Below are positions 28,283 through 35,681 of a DNA stretch of 35,681 bases, piece after piece. The notes below the pieces were generated by a model. The model saw only the letters and a list, made by a program, of their open reading frames with translations, ran no database searches and had not been told where the DNA came from. A program made the translations under genes and the position numbers. Each line of letters opens with the position of its first letter. The stretch's first letter is position 1. The DNA is from an uncultured Anaerolineae bacterium (lineage in GTDB: Bacteria; Chloroflexota; Anaerolineae; Aggregatilineales; Phototrophicaceae), in assembly GCA_937922795.1 (NCBI GenBank), contig CALAJK010000017.1, positions 1 through 35,681 of the forward strand, in the 5' to 3' direction.

Positions 28283-28633
28283 TCATGTTTTAACCTTGCC
28301 TTTGGCCGTCAGGTCGCCGCGGCCGCGGTTGCTCTCCACGTTGTGGATATGCACGTGGTCGCCGGCCTTGATGTTGGCGGTGGCCGTGCCGATGCTCAGG
28401 CCGTATTTGATGACCGGCTGCCCTTTGCGGATCGGGCGCAGCGCGATCTTATGGCCGTAAGGGATGTCGGCCAGCGCCTTGAGCGTTACATCGGTCACGC
28501 GGCCGGCGGTGGTCACTGTGTCGCCCTTGCGGATCAGCTCCTCGCCGACGGCCGTGCCCACGTTGTCATCGGCCTCGATGACGAACACCGTCTTGACCGT
28601 GCGAGGCGCTTTGCGGGGTTTGCGTTCGGGCAT
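28283..28633 (-). CDS. UxaA-family dehydratase, small SAF-domain subunit
   Basis: 116 residues matching the N-terminal SAF domain of altronate/galactarate dehydratases: DDNVGTAVGEELIRKGD, then ALADIPYGHKIALRPIRKGQ, VIKYGLSIGTATANIKAGDHVHIHNVES. The HKIAL and YG-x-x-IG-A motifs are typical. The start ATG has a strong GGAGGAAGG Shine-Dalgarno. The family can be one fused protein or two subunits, and here the large part follows directly. An N-terminal basic patch (MPERKPRKAPRTVK) precedes the domain. It would contribute to metal and substrate binding in complex with the large part. Confidence 0.85.
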   Translation of the reverse strand: MPERKPRKAPRTVKTVFVIEADDNVGTAVGEELIRKGDTVTTAGRVTDVTLKALADIPYGHKIALRPIRKGQPVIKYGLSIGTATANIKAGDHVHIHNVESNRGRGDLTAKGKVKT

Positions 28634-28698
28634 CGTGTTCCTTCCTCCTTCAAAAAATCGCGCTTCTCTAGAACCAGGACGGCCGCAGCGGCGAGCGG

Positions 28699-30141
28699 CT
28701 AGCTCACCTTGGGCTGCGCCAGATAATCCGCCTCGCGGTTGAACTGCGGCAGGTAGTCGGCGAACTCGGTTAGGAAATCGTCCAGGATGGCGCGGGCGAC
28801 GTCAATGTCAGTGATCATCGGATCCAGCAGCAGCGCCTGTAGCGCTAGATTGCGGTCGCCCTGGACGGCCGCTTCCACGACTATTTTACTGCGAACCAGT
28901 TCGCGCCGGCACAGCTCGGCGATCCCCTCCGGCAGCGGCGGGAAGGCCAGCCCCTGGATGCCCATGCCGGACAGCACGCCCGGCACCTCGACGATGCTGT
29001 CGGCGGGCAGGTTCGGGATCAGGCCGTTGTTGGGGATGTTCAACTGCTGGCTGTAGTAGTTGTCGTTGAAGGTGATGGCTGAGATGATCTCCGGCACCGG
29101 CTCGTTGAGGATGGCGAACTTGCTCAGGTCGCGCAGCTCATCCACCGACCGTTCGCCGCGAGCGATGGCGGCGGCCAAAGCCCGGCGTTCGGCGCGGCGG
29201 CGGCGGTTGCCGTCCCAGCTCTGCAGCTTCAGGTCGTACTTCTCCCAGGGGCGGGTGATCGGGTCGTGGGTGTACGACAGATATTCGCACATGTGGCTGT
29301 CGCCGGCGGTCGGCATCATGCCGAAGATGTCGAATATCTCGCGCGTCAGCGGCTCAAAATTGCGGCGGTAGCCGCCCAGCCAGCGCTCACGCAGCAGCGG
29401 GTACAGGTCTTCGCCGGTCTGCCGGTCGCGGATTTCGTACACCCAAGAGAAATGATTGATGCCAGCCGCTTTGATGTCCAAGTACTTCAGACCGGCTTCG
29501 GCCACCGGGATGAAATTGGGCATGTTGTCGGCGTCAGTATGAACGTGGAAATGCGGCGGGACCGGCACATCGTAGCGGTCGGCCAATATGGCCATCGCCA
29601 TAGCATAGCCCCACAGCAGTTGGTGGCACAACCCCATCACTTTGATGCGGGTGTAGTGGTGCACCGCCCACGTCAGCCGGATGAGCGGATTGGTCAGGTT
29701 GAGATACCAAGCGTCCGGGCACAGGCGCTCCATGTCGCGGGCGATGCCCAGGATGACGGGCAGGTTGCGGGCGGTGTGGGCGAAAGCGCCGGGGCCGCCG
29801 TTTTCAGCATACGGCTGGCGGACGCCGTGGCGCAGCGGGATGCGCCAGTCCATCTCCCACATCGTCTCGCGCGGACCAACCTGAATCGAGACGATCACGA
29901 AGTCAGCGCCGGGCAGCGCTTCCGTTCGCTCGGTGGTGCTGGTGATGGTCATGCGCGCGTCCCAGGCCTGGTTCATTTTCTCGGCCACGCTGTGCATGGT
30001 GTCCAGGGCTTCGCGGTCGATGTCCACCATCGCCAGATGCGCGCCGCGCAGCCGCTCACACTGGATGATGCGAGCCAGCGCGCCCAGGCCAAAGATGGCG
30101 CTGCCAGCGCCGATGACGACGATTTTCGGGGGCTTCACCAT
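28699..30141 (-). CDS. Glycoside hydrolase family 4 (NAD- and metal-dependent)
   Basis: 480 residues. The Rossmann start IVVIGAGSAIFG binds NAD; Asn151 in NLTNP, Cys172-His173 in GLCHQL and His230 in GINHFSW correspond to the substrate and Mn-binding residues of GH4. The family cleaves alpha-glucosides, alpha-galactosides or alpha-uronides by transient oxidation at C3. The residue after Cys-His is often used to guess specificity; here it is Gln, not one of the commoner residues, so the substrate is open. The neighbouring UxaA pair makes an alpha-uronide a reasonable guess. The start ATG 30141 has GAGAG upstream, 36 bases from the aldolase gene. No signal peptide, so it acts on imported sugars. 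Confidence 0.88.
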   Translation of the reverse strand: MVKPPKIVVIGAGSAIFGLGALARIIQCERLRGAHLAMVDIDREALDTMHSVAEKMNQAWDARMTITSTTERTEALPGADFVIVSIQVGPRETMWEMDWRIPLRHGVRQPYAENGGPGAFAHTARNLPVILGIARDMERLCPDAWYLNLTNPLIRLTWAVHHYTRIKVMGLCHQLLWGYAMAMAILADRYDVPVPPHFHVHTDADNMPNFIPVAEAGLKYLDIKAAGINHFSWVYEIRDRQTGEDLYPLLRERWLGGYRRNFEPLTREIFDIFGMMPTAGDSHMCEYLSYTHDPITRPWEKYDLKLQSWDGNRRRRAERRALAAAIARGERSVDELRDLSKFAILNEPVPEIISAITFNDNYYSQQLNIPNNGLIPNLPADSIVEVPGVLSGMGIQGLAFPPLPEGIAELCRRELVRSKIVVEAAVQGDRNLALQALLLDPMITDIDVARAILDDFLTEFADYLPQFNREADYLAQPKVS

Positions 30142-30177
30142 AGCTCTCTACCGCACCTTCTGCTCACAAAATGGCGT

Positions 30178-31221
30178 TCACGGTCGGATATAACGAGTCA
30201 GGGCGTCCATCTTGACGTCCCGATGCTGCATATTGACGGCGATGGCGTCCTCGGCCGAAGCGCCCTGGTAGACGATGGCCTGCACCGCCGCGGCCACGGC
30301 GGCCGGGTCGTCCGCGCCGGGGAAGGTCACGTTGCGGCCAACCATCGCGCCGCGCACGTTGGGCCGCGTCGCCATGCCGGCGGCGAACTCGACATACGTA
30401 CTGCGCGGATCTTCTTTCGACGGCCCTCCCAGCAGGATGATCGGCAGGGTCGTAGCCTGCGCCACGCGGCGAAAGCCATCGCAGTACGGCAGCTTCAGCC
30501 AGATGCGCCGCGACGAATCGCCCAGCGTAGACAGCACGCCGACGAGCTTCACCAGCTCGTCGGCGGTATTGCGCATGATCCAGCGCCCTTCTTGGAAGTC
30601 CATCCGCAGCGGCTCGATGAAAGCTGGCAGATCGTAGCGATTGAGGTCGGTCACGGCCTGGGCGCAGTAGCTGATGGTGCGCAGCGTGCGTTCGTCGTCC
30701 GGCACGAACCGGATCAGCATCTTGCCGCCGTCCAGCCGGAACGCATTCAACGATTCGGCAGTGTAGGCGGTGAAGCGGTCGTCAATTTCGCCGGCCACGC
30801 CGGCCACGCCGCCGCGCTGCATACAGCCGATGAGCACACGGTTATCGAGAAAAGATGAGCCGCCGCCGTTCTGTACCAGGTAATCCAGAATGATTAGGTC
30901 TTCGATCATGTCGGGCGTGCTCATGAAACCGTCAAAGTCGGTGGCGAGCAGCACCCGCAGCACGCGCCCCAGCACCTGCTGCCGGTCGCCCATCTTGAAC
31001 GGATCGCTGCCGACAGCGGTCACGCCCCGGCCGGGATGGTCAGCCGCCAAGATGGTCAGCTTGCCCTGCGGCGCCAACCGCTGGCGGCGGTGGCGCGCTC
31101 TCGCATGACGCTCGATCAGCTCTGGCTCATCTACGCGGATGGCGGTGATACGGTCGAAGATATAGGTAGGAAAGAACGCTTCCAGATCAAAACGGTAATT
31201 TTCGACAGAATATTCGGTCAT
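30178..31221 (-). CDS. Class I aldolase-like TIM-barrel protein (Cgl0159-like)
   Basis: 347 residues from ATG 31221, chosen because GAGAGG lies 8 bases upstream and the protein then starts MTEYSVENYRF; an in-frame extension upstream looks non-coding. The sequence fits a class I aldolase barrel of the LacD/Cgl0159 type: LTILAADHPGRG near the start, DGFMSTPDMIEDL, a candidate Schiff-base Lys243 in RIWLKLPYCDGF, PIILLGGPS and GAMVGRNVTFPG phosphate-binding ends. Such enzymes cleave ketose phosphates or related C6/C7 sugars. With the phosphofructokinase gene upstream, a phosphorylation-then-cleavage step is plausible, but the substrate is not determined. It lies 52 bases after the DUF429 gene. 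Confidence 0.78.
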   Translation of the reverse strand: MTEYSVENYRFDLEAFFPTYIFDRITAIRVDEPELIERHARARHRRQRLAPQGKLTILAADHPGRGVTAVGSDPFKMGDRQQVLGRVLRVLLATDFDGFMSTPDMIEDLIILDYLVQNGGGSSFLDNRVLIGCMQRGGVAGVAGEIDDRFTAYTAESLNAFRLDGGKMLIRFVPDDERTLRTISYCAQAVTDLNRYDLPAFIEPLRMDFQEGRWIMRNTADELVKLVGVLSTLGDSSRRIWLKLPYCDGFRRVAQATTLPIILLGGPSKEDPRSTYVEFAAGMATRPNVRGAMVGRNVTFPGADDPAAVAAAVQAIVYQGASAEDAIAVNMQHRDVKMDALTRYIRP

Positions 31222-31273
31222 CTCAAAGCCTCTCTGCTCCCAGGAGCGCACGCTCAGCCGCGCAGACGCCGCT

Positions 31274-32200
31274 TCAAGCGGTCTGGCCCAATATCCAGCC
31301 CTCGACCCGCCGGACATCGTCATCGGGTGGTTCACCCGGCGCTCGCCGGCCGAGGACGACATTCAGCATCCCGAACAGGCCGACGACCGCATCGAAGCGA
31401 TCTTCGCCGTCCGCCCCAACGCCGAAGCCGCCGGCGATCTGCTCGGTCAGCGCCGGTTCCAGCGCGACGCCCGCATCTCGCGCCCATGCCAGCAGCGCAG
31501 CGCCCGCCCGCCGCCGCGCCTCCAGCGAGCGCTTGCTGCCGGTCAGCCGCACACCCAGATGGCGATAGCACTCAGCCGGGTACGTCTCGGCCGCCACAAC
31601 CCGGCCCGGCCGCAGCGCGTCCTCCAAGCGGCCGGCGAACGGCCACAGCGTCAGCCGGCCAGACGCTAACCCTGGCGCGAGCAGGTCGCGCCAGCCGGCG
31701 ATGGCGGCCTTGCCCACCTGCTGCGGCCCCAGCGTCCAGAACAGCGCCGCCGCTGCCGACCGCTCTGCTGTGCGCCGGTCGCAGCGCCGCAGCAGCTCGT
31801 CCGCCGCCAGCCCCAGGCCATCCAGCAGATGACGACGGCGCGCCCCGCCCGGCCGCGCCGGGTAGAAAGGGCGGCGCAGGCTGATATCCTGCGGGCGCTC
31901 CGCCGGGCGGTAGAAGTCCGCCCAGTCGCCCTGCCCCAACTGCGGCAGCAGCGCCGGAAAATCGTTCACACCGGCGCAGCGGGCATAGGCCGCCGGCAGC
32001 CCTACCGGCAGATCTAGCCCCAACAAGACCGCGCCGCCGCCCGCTGCGGCTAGCAGCCGTTCGATCAGCGCATCAGGCTCGCCCACCGGCTGGGGCGCGC
32101 CCGCAGCGCAGCCACCCGCCGGCATCAGCCGTGCCGCCGCCAGCCAGCGCTTGCCAGGGTGGGCGCTCCAGTCAGCATGAACCACCAGCGTCGGGCGCAT
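31274..32200 (-). CDS. DUF429 family protein (predicted RNase H-like fold)
   Basis: 308 residues. Motifs typical of DUF429 are present: VVHADWSAHPGKRWLA at the N-terminus, LLGLDLPVGLP, RVVAAETYPAE and EDRFDAVVGLFGML near the end, supplying conserved acidic residues as in RNase H-like nucleases. No function is established for the family. Very GC-rich and alanine-rich. Its ATG overlaps the stop of the phosphofructokinase gene by one base (TGATG), so the two are co-translated, which is odd for a predicted nuclease among sugar enzymes. It may be a sugar-related hydrolase or kinase-like regulator, but the sequence does not decide. Confidence 0.75.
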   Translation of the reverse strand: MRPTLVVHADWSAHPGKRWLAAARLMPAGGCAAGAPQPVGEPDALIERLLAAAGGGAVLLGLDLPVGLPAAYARCAGVNDFPALLPQLGQGDWADFYRPAERPQDISLRRPFYPARPGGARRRHLLDGLGLAADELLRRCDRRTAERSAAAALFWTLGPQQVGKAAIAGWRDLLAPGLASGRLTLWPFAGRLEDALRPGRVVAAETYPAECYRHLGVRLTGSKRSLEARRRAGAALLAWARDAGVALEPALTEQIAGGFGVGADGEDRFDAVVGLFGMLNVVLGRRAPGEPPDDDVRRVEGWILGQTA

Positions 32201-33411
32201 CAGCCGCCCCCTGTCATCGGCATCGGAGCCGGCAGCCGTGCCAGCCGGGGCAGATCGCCCACCAGCGGCGCCGCATAACGCCGGAAGTCCGGCACAATCA
32301 TCGTGCCGTCGGCGTCCAGATACTCGCGCGGCAGGAACTTCTCGCCCCGCGCCGCCTGCTCCAGCGGCACAGCGGTCGTCGCGCAGGCGTACGGCTCATC
32401 AGACAGCCGCATCAGGCTGACCATCAAGCCGGTCTGGCCGTCTGCCAGCAGCCGCGCCGCCGCTGCGCCCACCTGTTCGGCTTCGGCGCGATCGATCGCC
32501 GATACACAGGCAGACAGCGCCCGCCCGATCAGGCCAGGGCGGAGAAAGCGGCTTTGCAGCCCCAACCGCTCGCGCACCAGCCGCGCTAGATAGGCCGCCG
32601 GGCCGGTCGCCAGCGCGTACACCACCCGCCCCAGCGCGTCGGCGCTGCTGCCATCGGCGGCGTGCAGGCCGACGAAGCGGCCGTCAGCGCTGCGGATGCC
32701 CTCGCCGACCACCACGAACGCCCGCCCTAACCGGTCATGGACGCGGGCGACATCGGCTAGGAAGCGTCCCTCATCGAATGGCAGTTCTGGCACGTAGATC
32801 AGGTGCGGCGCGTCTTCCGGTTCATCTTTGGCCAGGCCAGCCGCCGCCGCCAGCCAGCCGGTGTCGCGCCCCATCGCCTCCAGCAGCACCACATCGTCGA
32901 AGGTCGTCATGGCCTCCAGGTCGCGCCCGCAGTCCCGGGCGGCCAGCGCCATGAAGCGGGCGGCGCTGCCGTAGCCAGGGGCGTGGTCAGTGCCGGCCAA
33001 GTCGTTATCCACCGTCTTGGGCACGCCGATGACGCGCAGATCGCCGCCCCGCGCCATCTGCGCCAGCCGGGCGCACACCCACATCGAGCCGTTGCCGCCG
33101 ATGTAGGCGAAGGCCGCAGCCCGGTGGGCGCGGAAGAAACCTAGCACTTGGGCATACTGGTCATCGGTCAAGCGGCAGCGCGTGCCGCCCAGTGCTGCGC
33201 CCGGCGTCTGCGCCAGCGCTTCCAGCGCCGTGTCGTCGAGGCTGGTCAGGTCATAGAACGTCCCGCTGAGCGCGCCCTCCATCCCGTGCGCCAGCCCGTA
33301 GATGGCGTCGAACGCGCCAGAACGCCGCGCCTCCCGGATGATGCCCGCCAGCGTGGCGTTCATCACCGGCGTAGGTCCGCCGGACTGACCGATCACTAAC
33401 CTGCCTGCCAC
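32200..33411 (-). CDS. 6-phosphofructokinase, ATP- or PPi-dependent
   Basis: 403 residues of the PfkA/PFP superfamily (phosphorylates fructose 6-phosphate or a related sugar phosphate). It has the start IGQSGGPTPVMNATL, GGTRC, YIGGNGSMW, then VPKTVDNDLAGTDHAPGYG with catalytic Asp135 and Asp137, EAMGRDTGWLAA (MGR motif) and VVVGEG. The donor signature is mixed: Lys132 replaces the Gly of classical ATP enzymes, but Gly108 at the E. coli Gly104 position is the ATP type. Asn107 replaces the Mg-binding Asp103. The start is GTG 33411 with GGGAG upstream; a TATAAT lies 40 bases upstream. First gene of the carbohydrate operon. Confidence 0.87.
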   Translation of the reverse strand: MAGRLVIGQSGGPTPVMNATLAGIIREARRSGAFDAIYGLAHGMEGALSGTFYDLTSLDDTALEALAQTPGAALGGTRCRLTDDQYAQVLGFFRAHRAAAFAYIGGNGSMWVCARLAQMARGGDLRVIGVPKTVDNDLAGTDHAPGYGSAARFMALAARDCGRDLEAMTTFDDVVLLEAMGRDTGWLAAAAGLAKDEPEDAPHLIYVPELPFDEGRFLADVARVHDRLGRAFVVVGEGIRSADGRFVGLHAADGSSADALGRVVYALATGPAAYLARLVRERLGLQSRFLRPGLIGRALSACVSAIDRAEAEQVGAAAARLLADGQTGLMVSLMRLSDEPYACATTAVPLEQAARGEKFLPREYLDADGTMIVPDFRRYAAPLVGDLPRLARLPAPMPMTGGG

Positions 33412-33449
33412 CCCCCAGCTCCCGATTAATTTTGCAACTTGACAAAATA

Positions 33450-33455
33450 ATTATA
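33450..33455 (-). promoter_or_regulatory. Candidate -10 element of the carbohydrate operon
   Basis: A perfect TATAAT on the minus strand lies about 40 bases before the GTG of the phosphofructokinase gene. The -35 position (GCCCTT) is poor, so the promoter may need an activator. The stretch 33421-33465 is distinctly AT-rich. Confidence 0.4.
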
Positions 33456-33505
33456 GCGCAAAATCGACGCGCAAGGGCGAGGGGTTTTCACAGCATTTCG
33501 GTTGC

Positions 33506-33937
33506 TCAGGCAAACGCGGGGGGTTCGCGGCGCAGCGTCAGCGCCCAGGCGGCGTCAGGCTCCGCCTCCACCCGCAGGCGCAGGCCGGAACCGGCTTTCA
33601 AAACCACCGAGCCGACTCCCGCCGCTGCGACCAACAGGCTTTCAGCGGCGTCAGCATCCGGGCGCAGATAGACGCGTACTGGCGCATCCTCCGCGAATTC
33701 GTATTCCAGACGGTAGCGGCCTGGCGCCAGGGCCAGCGGCCCGATGTCTGCAGCCCCCTCGCCCAACAGCTTGAGCGGCTCGTCCGGCGTCGCCTCGCGG
33801 ATCGTCACCAGCCCATCATCGCGCCATTCCAGGCGGCGGGGCAGCTCGGCGGCGTCGCGGCGCAGCTTACGATAGGCGGCATAGCCCACGGCGGCCGCCA
33901 ACAGCAGCGCGATCAACAGTGGCGCAGCTGCATCCAT
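33506..33937 (-). CDS. Small membrane-anchored protein of unknown function
   Basis: 143 residues from ATG 33937, chosen because AAGGAG stands 9 bases upstream; the longer open frame before it reads as low-complexity non-coding DNA. One N-terminal TM helix (APLLIALLLAAAVGYAA) is followed by a basic stop-transfer KLRRD and a soluble beta-rich domain with short repeating hydrophobic strands (GRYRLEYEF, VRVYLRPDA, SVVLKAGSGLRLRVE), like a small beta-sandwich. I do not recognise the family. It lies between a truncated sugar-binding protein gene and the phosphofructokinase promoter, and the link to either is unclear. Confidence 0.65.
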   Translation of the reverse strand: MDAAAPLLIALLLAAAVGYAAYRKLRRDAAELPRRLEWRDDGLVTIREATPDEPLKLLGEGAADIGPLALAPGRYRLEYEFAEDAPVRVYLRPDADAAESLLVAAAGVGSVVLKAGSGLRLRVEAEPDAAWALTLRREPPAFA

Positions 33938-34038
33938 CAGCTTTGACTCCTTCCAGGGAGCGTAGCCAGCCCGATCATAAACCACGCCGCCCTGCCTGAC
34001 AACCGTGACCGACGGCAGACGTCTGCCATCCCAATGCG

Positions 34039-34066
34039 CCGGGGTCTGGCGGCTGCCAGACCCCGG
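34039..34066 (-). terminator. Strong hairpin after the sugar-binding protein gene
   Basis: CCGGGGTCTGGC (34039-34050) and GCCAGACCCCGG (34055-34066) form a perfect 12-bp stem with a 4-base loop, 35 bases after the stop of the binding-protein remnant. No T-run follows on either strand, so it may be a terminator or mRNA-end stabiliser. Confidence 0.5.
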
Positions 34067-34100
34067 ACGTTCAGCTATGCGGTTCGATCCGGAGCGCTGA

Positions 34101-34877
34101 CTAGGGGATATTGGCGGCGGTGAGGAGCTTGATGGGGGCGTCAATCCGCGTCGGGATCGGCCGGCCCTCCGCCAGCTTGATCGCGTTCTCTACCGCCAGC
34201 ACCCCGATCTCATACGGGAACTGCGCTACCGTCCCCGTCATCCGCCCCGCCTTGATCGCCTCCAGCGCCTCTGGGATCGCGTCCGTCCCGATCACGATCA
34301 CCTGACCCTCCAGCCCCGCCGCCTTCACTGCCTCGACCGCGCCCAGCGCCATCGTGTCGTTGCAGGCGTAGATCGCCTTCAAGTCCGGGTTCGCTTGCAG
34401 GATGTTCGTCGCCGCGTTCAAGGCCTTCGCCCGATCCCAGTCCGCCGGCTGGCTCGCCACCAGGTTCATCGTCCCGCTCACTGTGTCCGCGAACCCGTCG
34501 CGCCGGTTCTGCCCCGACACGTTCCCCGCCAGCCCCTCCAGGATCGCGACCTTGCTCCCCGCCTCCAGGTTGTCCAGCACGTACTGCCCCGCCAACTGGC
34601 CTGCCTGGTAGTTGTTCGACGCGATCCGCGTGGCGATGTCTATCCCCGCCTCCCGCGCCGCATCCACCGGGATCAGCTCATCCACGTTGATCACCGGTAT
34701 CCCCGCCGCCGTCGCCTGCGCCAGCGCCGAGTTCAGATTCTGCGGCGTGATCGGCGACACCAGCAGCGCGTCATACCCCCGATCCAGCCACGACTCCAGC
34801 AGCGCCAACTGCTGTGCCGTGTCCGCCTCGGTCGGCACCGATCCCACGTCGGTAGCTCCACAAGACAGCGTGGTCAT
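34101..34877 (-). pseudogene. Sugar ABC transporter substrate-binding protein, 5' end lost to an IS
   Basis: Type 1 periplasmic binding protein (ribose/RbsB-like): EADTAQQLALLESWLDRGYD, ALLVSPITPQNLNSAL, GIPVINVDELIP, ASNNYQAGQLAGQYVLDN, VAILEGLAGNVSGQNRRDGF, AIYACNDTMALGAVEAVKAAG, VIVIGTDAIPEALEAIKAGR and TVAQFPYEIG. The signal peptide and first strand (roughly 60 residues) are missing. Upstream of ATDVGSVP the sequence belongs to the insertion sequence. An ATG at 34877, within IS-derived DNA and preceded by AGGAGG with 7-base spacing, is in frame, so a 258-residue cytoplasmic product could be made. It cannot work as an exported binding protein. No permease or ATPase gene is in the window. 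Confidence 0.85.
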
Positions 34878-34884
34878 GCAGCAG

Positions 34885-34890
34885 CCTCCT
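34885..34890 (-). promoter_or_regulatory. Shine-Dalgarno at the IS end, feeding the truncated binding protein
   Basis: AGGAGG (minus strand 34890-34885) overlaps the transposase stop (TTTAGGAGG) and stands 7 bases before ATG 34877, which opens the fused binding-protein frame. It would allow translational coupling from the transposase end into the remnant. Confidence 0.55.
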
Positions 34891-35681
34891 AAAGAATCCG
34901 TTTTGGAGGTCTGCCGCGTCGTTTGGGAGGCACAAAGGGCGGCGGTGGGGCTTTGAAGGTGAGCAGTTCCAGCACAGACCAACGATGGTCGGTGAGGCCA
35001 GCAGCCATGGCCGGTGTGCGCTGACCCAATAGCAGCGCCGTTGCGAAATCCACAAGGGCAGCCTGAGACTGGTATGATGGTTACAGAAGTTATAGACGCA
35101 GCCGACCAGGCACATGCCGGCTTGCAGCGTGTGGGCCTGGCGCGCCAGCGAGCGGGAGCGGCGACCCAAACAGGCCAGACACTGGCGGAAGGTGGCATTG
35201 AGCCGTTCAATGAAAGCGGTGTTGAGCTGGCCGCCGCCCTGGGAGGTCTTGAGGCAGGTGGCCACCGCCTGCGCATCACCGTGCATGATGCGCCGTTCAA
35301 GGGATAAACCGCTGGCGGTGCGCCGCTTGACCACCTGCACGATATTGATCCCTTGCCAGGGCATGAGCCGACGGCGTCTGCGTTTGCCGGTGGGCAGGGG
35401 ACTGCAAAAGGCTTTCTGGAGGGCGGCGACATAGCTGACCAGGCCATCGACTGCCAGCAGCAGTACCCGACACAGGGCAACCGCCCGGATTGGGGCTACC
35501 AGTGTGCCAATGAGCCGCTTATCGCGCTGGCTGCTCACCACCCCGCCCAGCCACAAGCGGGTCGAGACCATCAGCGCCAGCGCCATCCACACCGTGCCCT
35601 GCTGCGTCTTGACCTTGATCTCATCGGCCTGCACCTGTCCCAAATCAAGCTGACTGTGACCGACTATCTGTTCATGCACCT
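34889..35681 (-). pseudogene. DDE transposase, frameshifted and cut by the window edge
   Basis: Minus-strand transposase running off the right edge. It has QVQADEIKVKTQQGTVWMAL with the first Asp, LLLAVDGLVSYVAALQKAF with the second, and AFIERLNATFRQCLACLGRR with the Glu, then [15 protein letters not shown]. The frame then shifts by one missing base near 35055 (CTGCCCTTGTGGAT) and continues as [20 protein letters not shown] and ...[11 protein letters not shown] to a TAG at 34891-34889. The C-terminal [14 protein letters not shown] ending and basic tail look like a complete natural terminus. The shift probably inactivates it; no slippery A- or T-run suggests programmed frameshifting. The family was not assigned. 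The element's end lies between about 34850 and 34889, inside the sugar-binding protein gene. Confidence 0.8.

Noticed and set aside
27058-30858. Two long plus-strand open frames (about 411 and 530 codons) opposite the UxaA, GH4 and aldolase genes
   Set aside because: They cover several unrelated minus-strand genes and intergenic gaps and have shadow-type composition.
33439-33467. Plus-strand promoter starting with TTGACA at 33439
   Set aside because: No acceptable -10 at 16-18 bases and no plus-strand gene downstream.
34889-35681. Programmed frameshift making a functional transposase
   Set aside because: The break near 35055 has no slippery heptamer or A/T run and needs one added base; simple inactivation is more likely.

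Overview
The window is GC-rich and codes mostly on the minus strand. Its gene content suggests a member of the Chloroflexota, probably Anaerolineae-like. The main reasons are a very large family of GAF-domain sensors, an RpoB with a large lineage-type insert, and small ABC-transporter and sugar-catabolism genes of the kind common in that phylum. This is inference from protein style; there is no rRNA in the window.

Layout: (1) 1-494, a decayed transposase on the minus strand with two +1 homopolymer indels. (2) 539-4693, rpoB on the plus strand with a near-consensus promoter (TTGACA-17 bp-TAGAAT), an SD-supported TTG start and a terminator hairpin. It is not followed by rpoC. (3) 4694-7536, a minus-strand pair: a threonine synthase fused to a complete response-regulator receiver domain, then an EamA/RhtA-type 10-TM transporter. 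(4) 7706-26307, an 18.6-kb minus-strand signalling operon transcribed REC, REC, 4xGAF cytosolic protein, three 6-TM GAF proteins, a Cache-like/HAMP/GAF protein, and finally a 2711-residue hybrid histidine kinase with about ten GAF domains, a PAS domain and two receivers. Four of the junctions are ATGA stop/start overlaps. (5) 26308-27036, an AT-richer patch with promoter-like elements, a short tandem repeat, a truncated HerA-type ATPase relic and a strong hairpin. (6) 27037-33411, a minus-strand carbohydrate operon: phosphofructokinase, DUF429 protein, class I aldolase-like protein, GH4 glycosidase, and the small and large parts of a UxaA-type dehydratase. (7) 33506-35681, a membrane-anchored beta-sandwich protein, a sugar-binding protein gene that lost its 5' end to an insertion sequence, and the frameshifted transposase of that element running off the right edge.

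The most unusual content is the signalling operon. Five of its proteins have no transmitter or output domain, yet all end in the same roughly 55-residue tail, which looks like the first half of a GAF domain. Four of them also carry an internal module consisting of a W-x2-Y motif followed by only the second half of a GAF domain. I suggest that these halves pair between proteins, so that the membrane sensors assemble with the giant kinase, with the two REC-only proteins as phosphoacceptors. The adjacent threonine synthase-REC fusion would give a direct metabolic output for phosphorelay signalling. Both ideas are inference from sequence.
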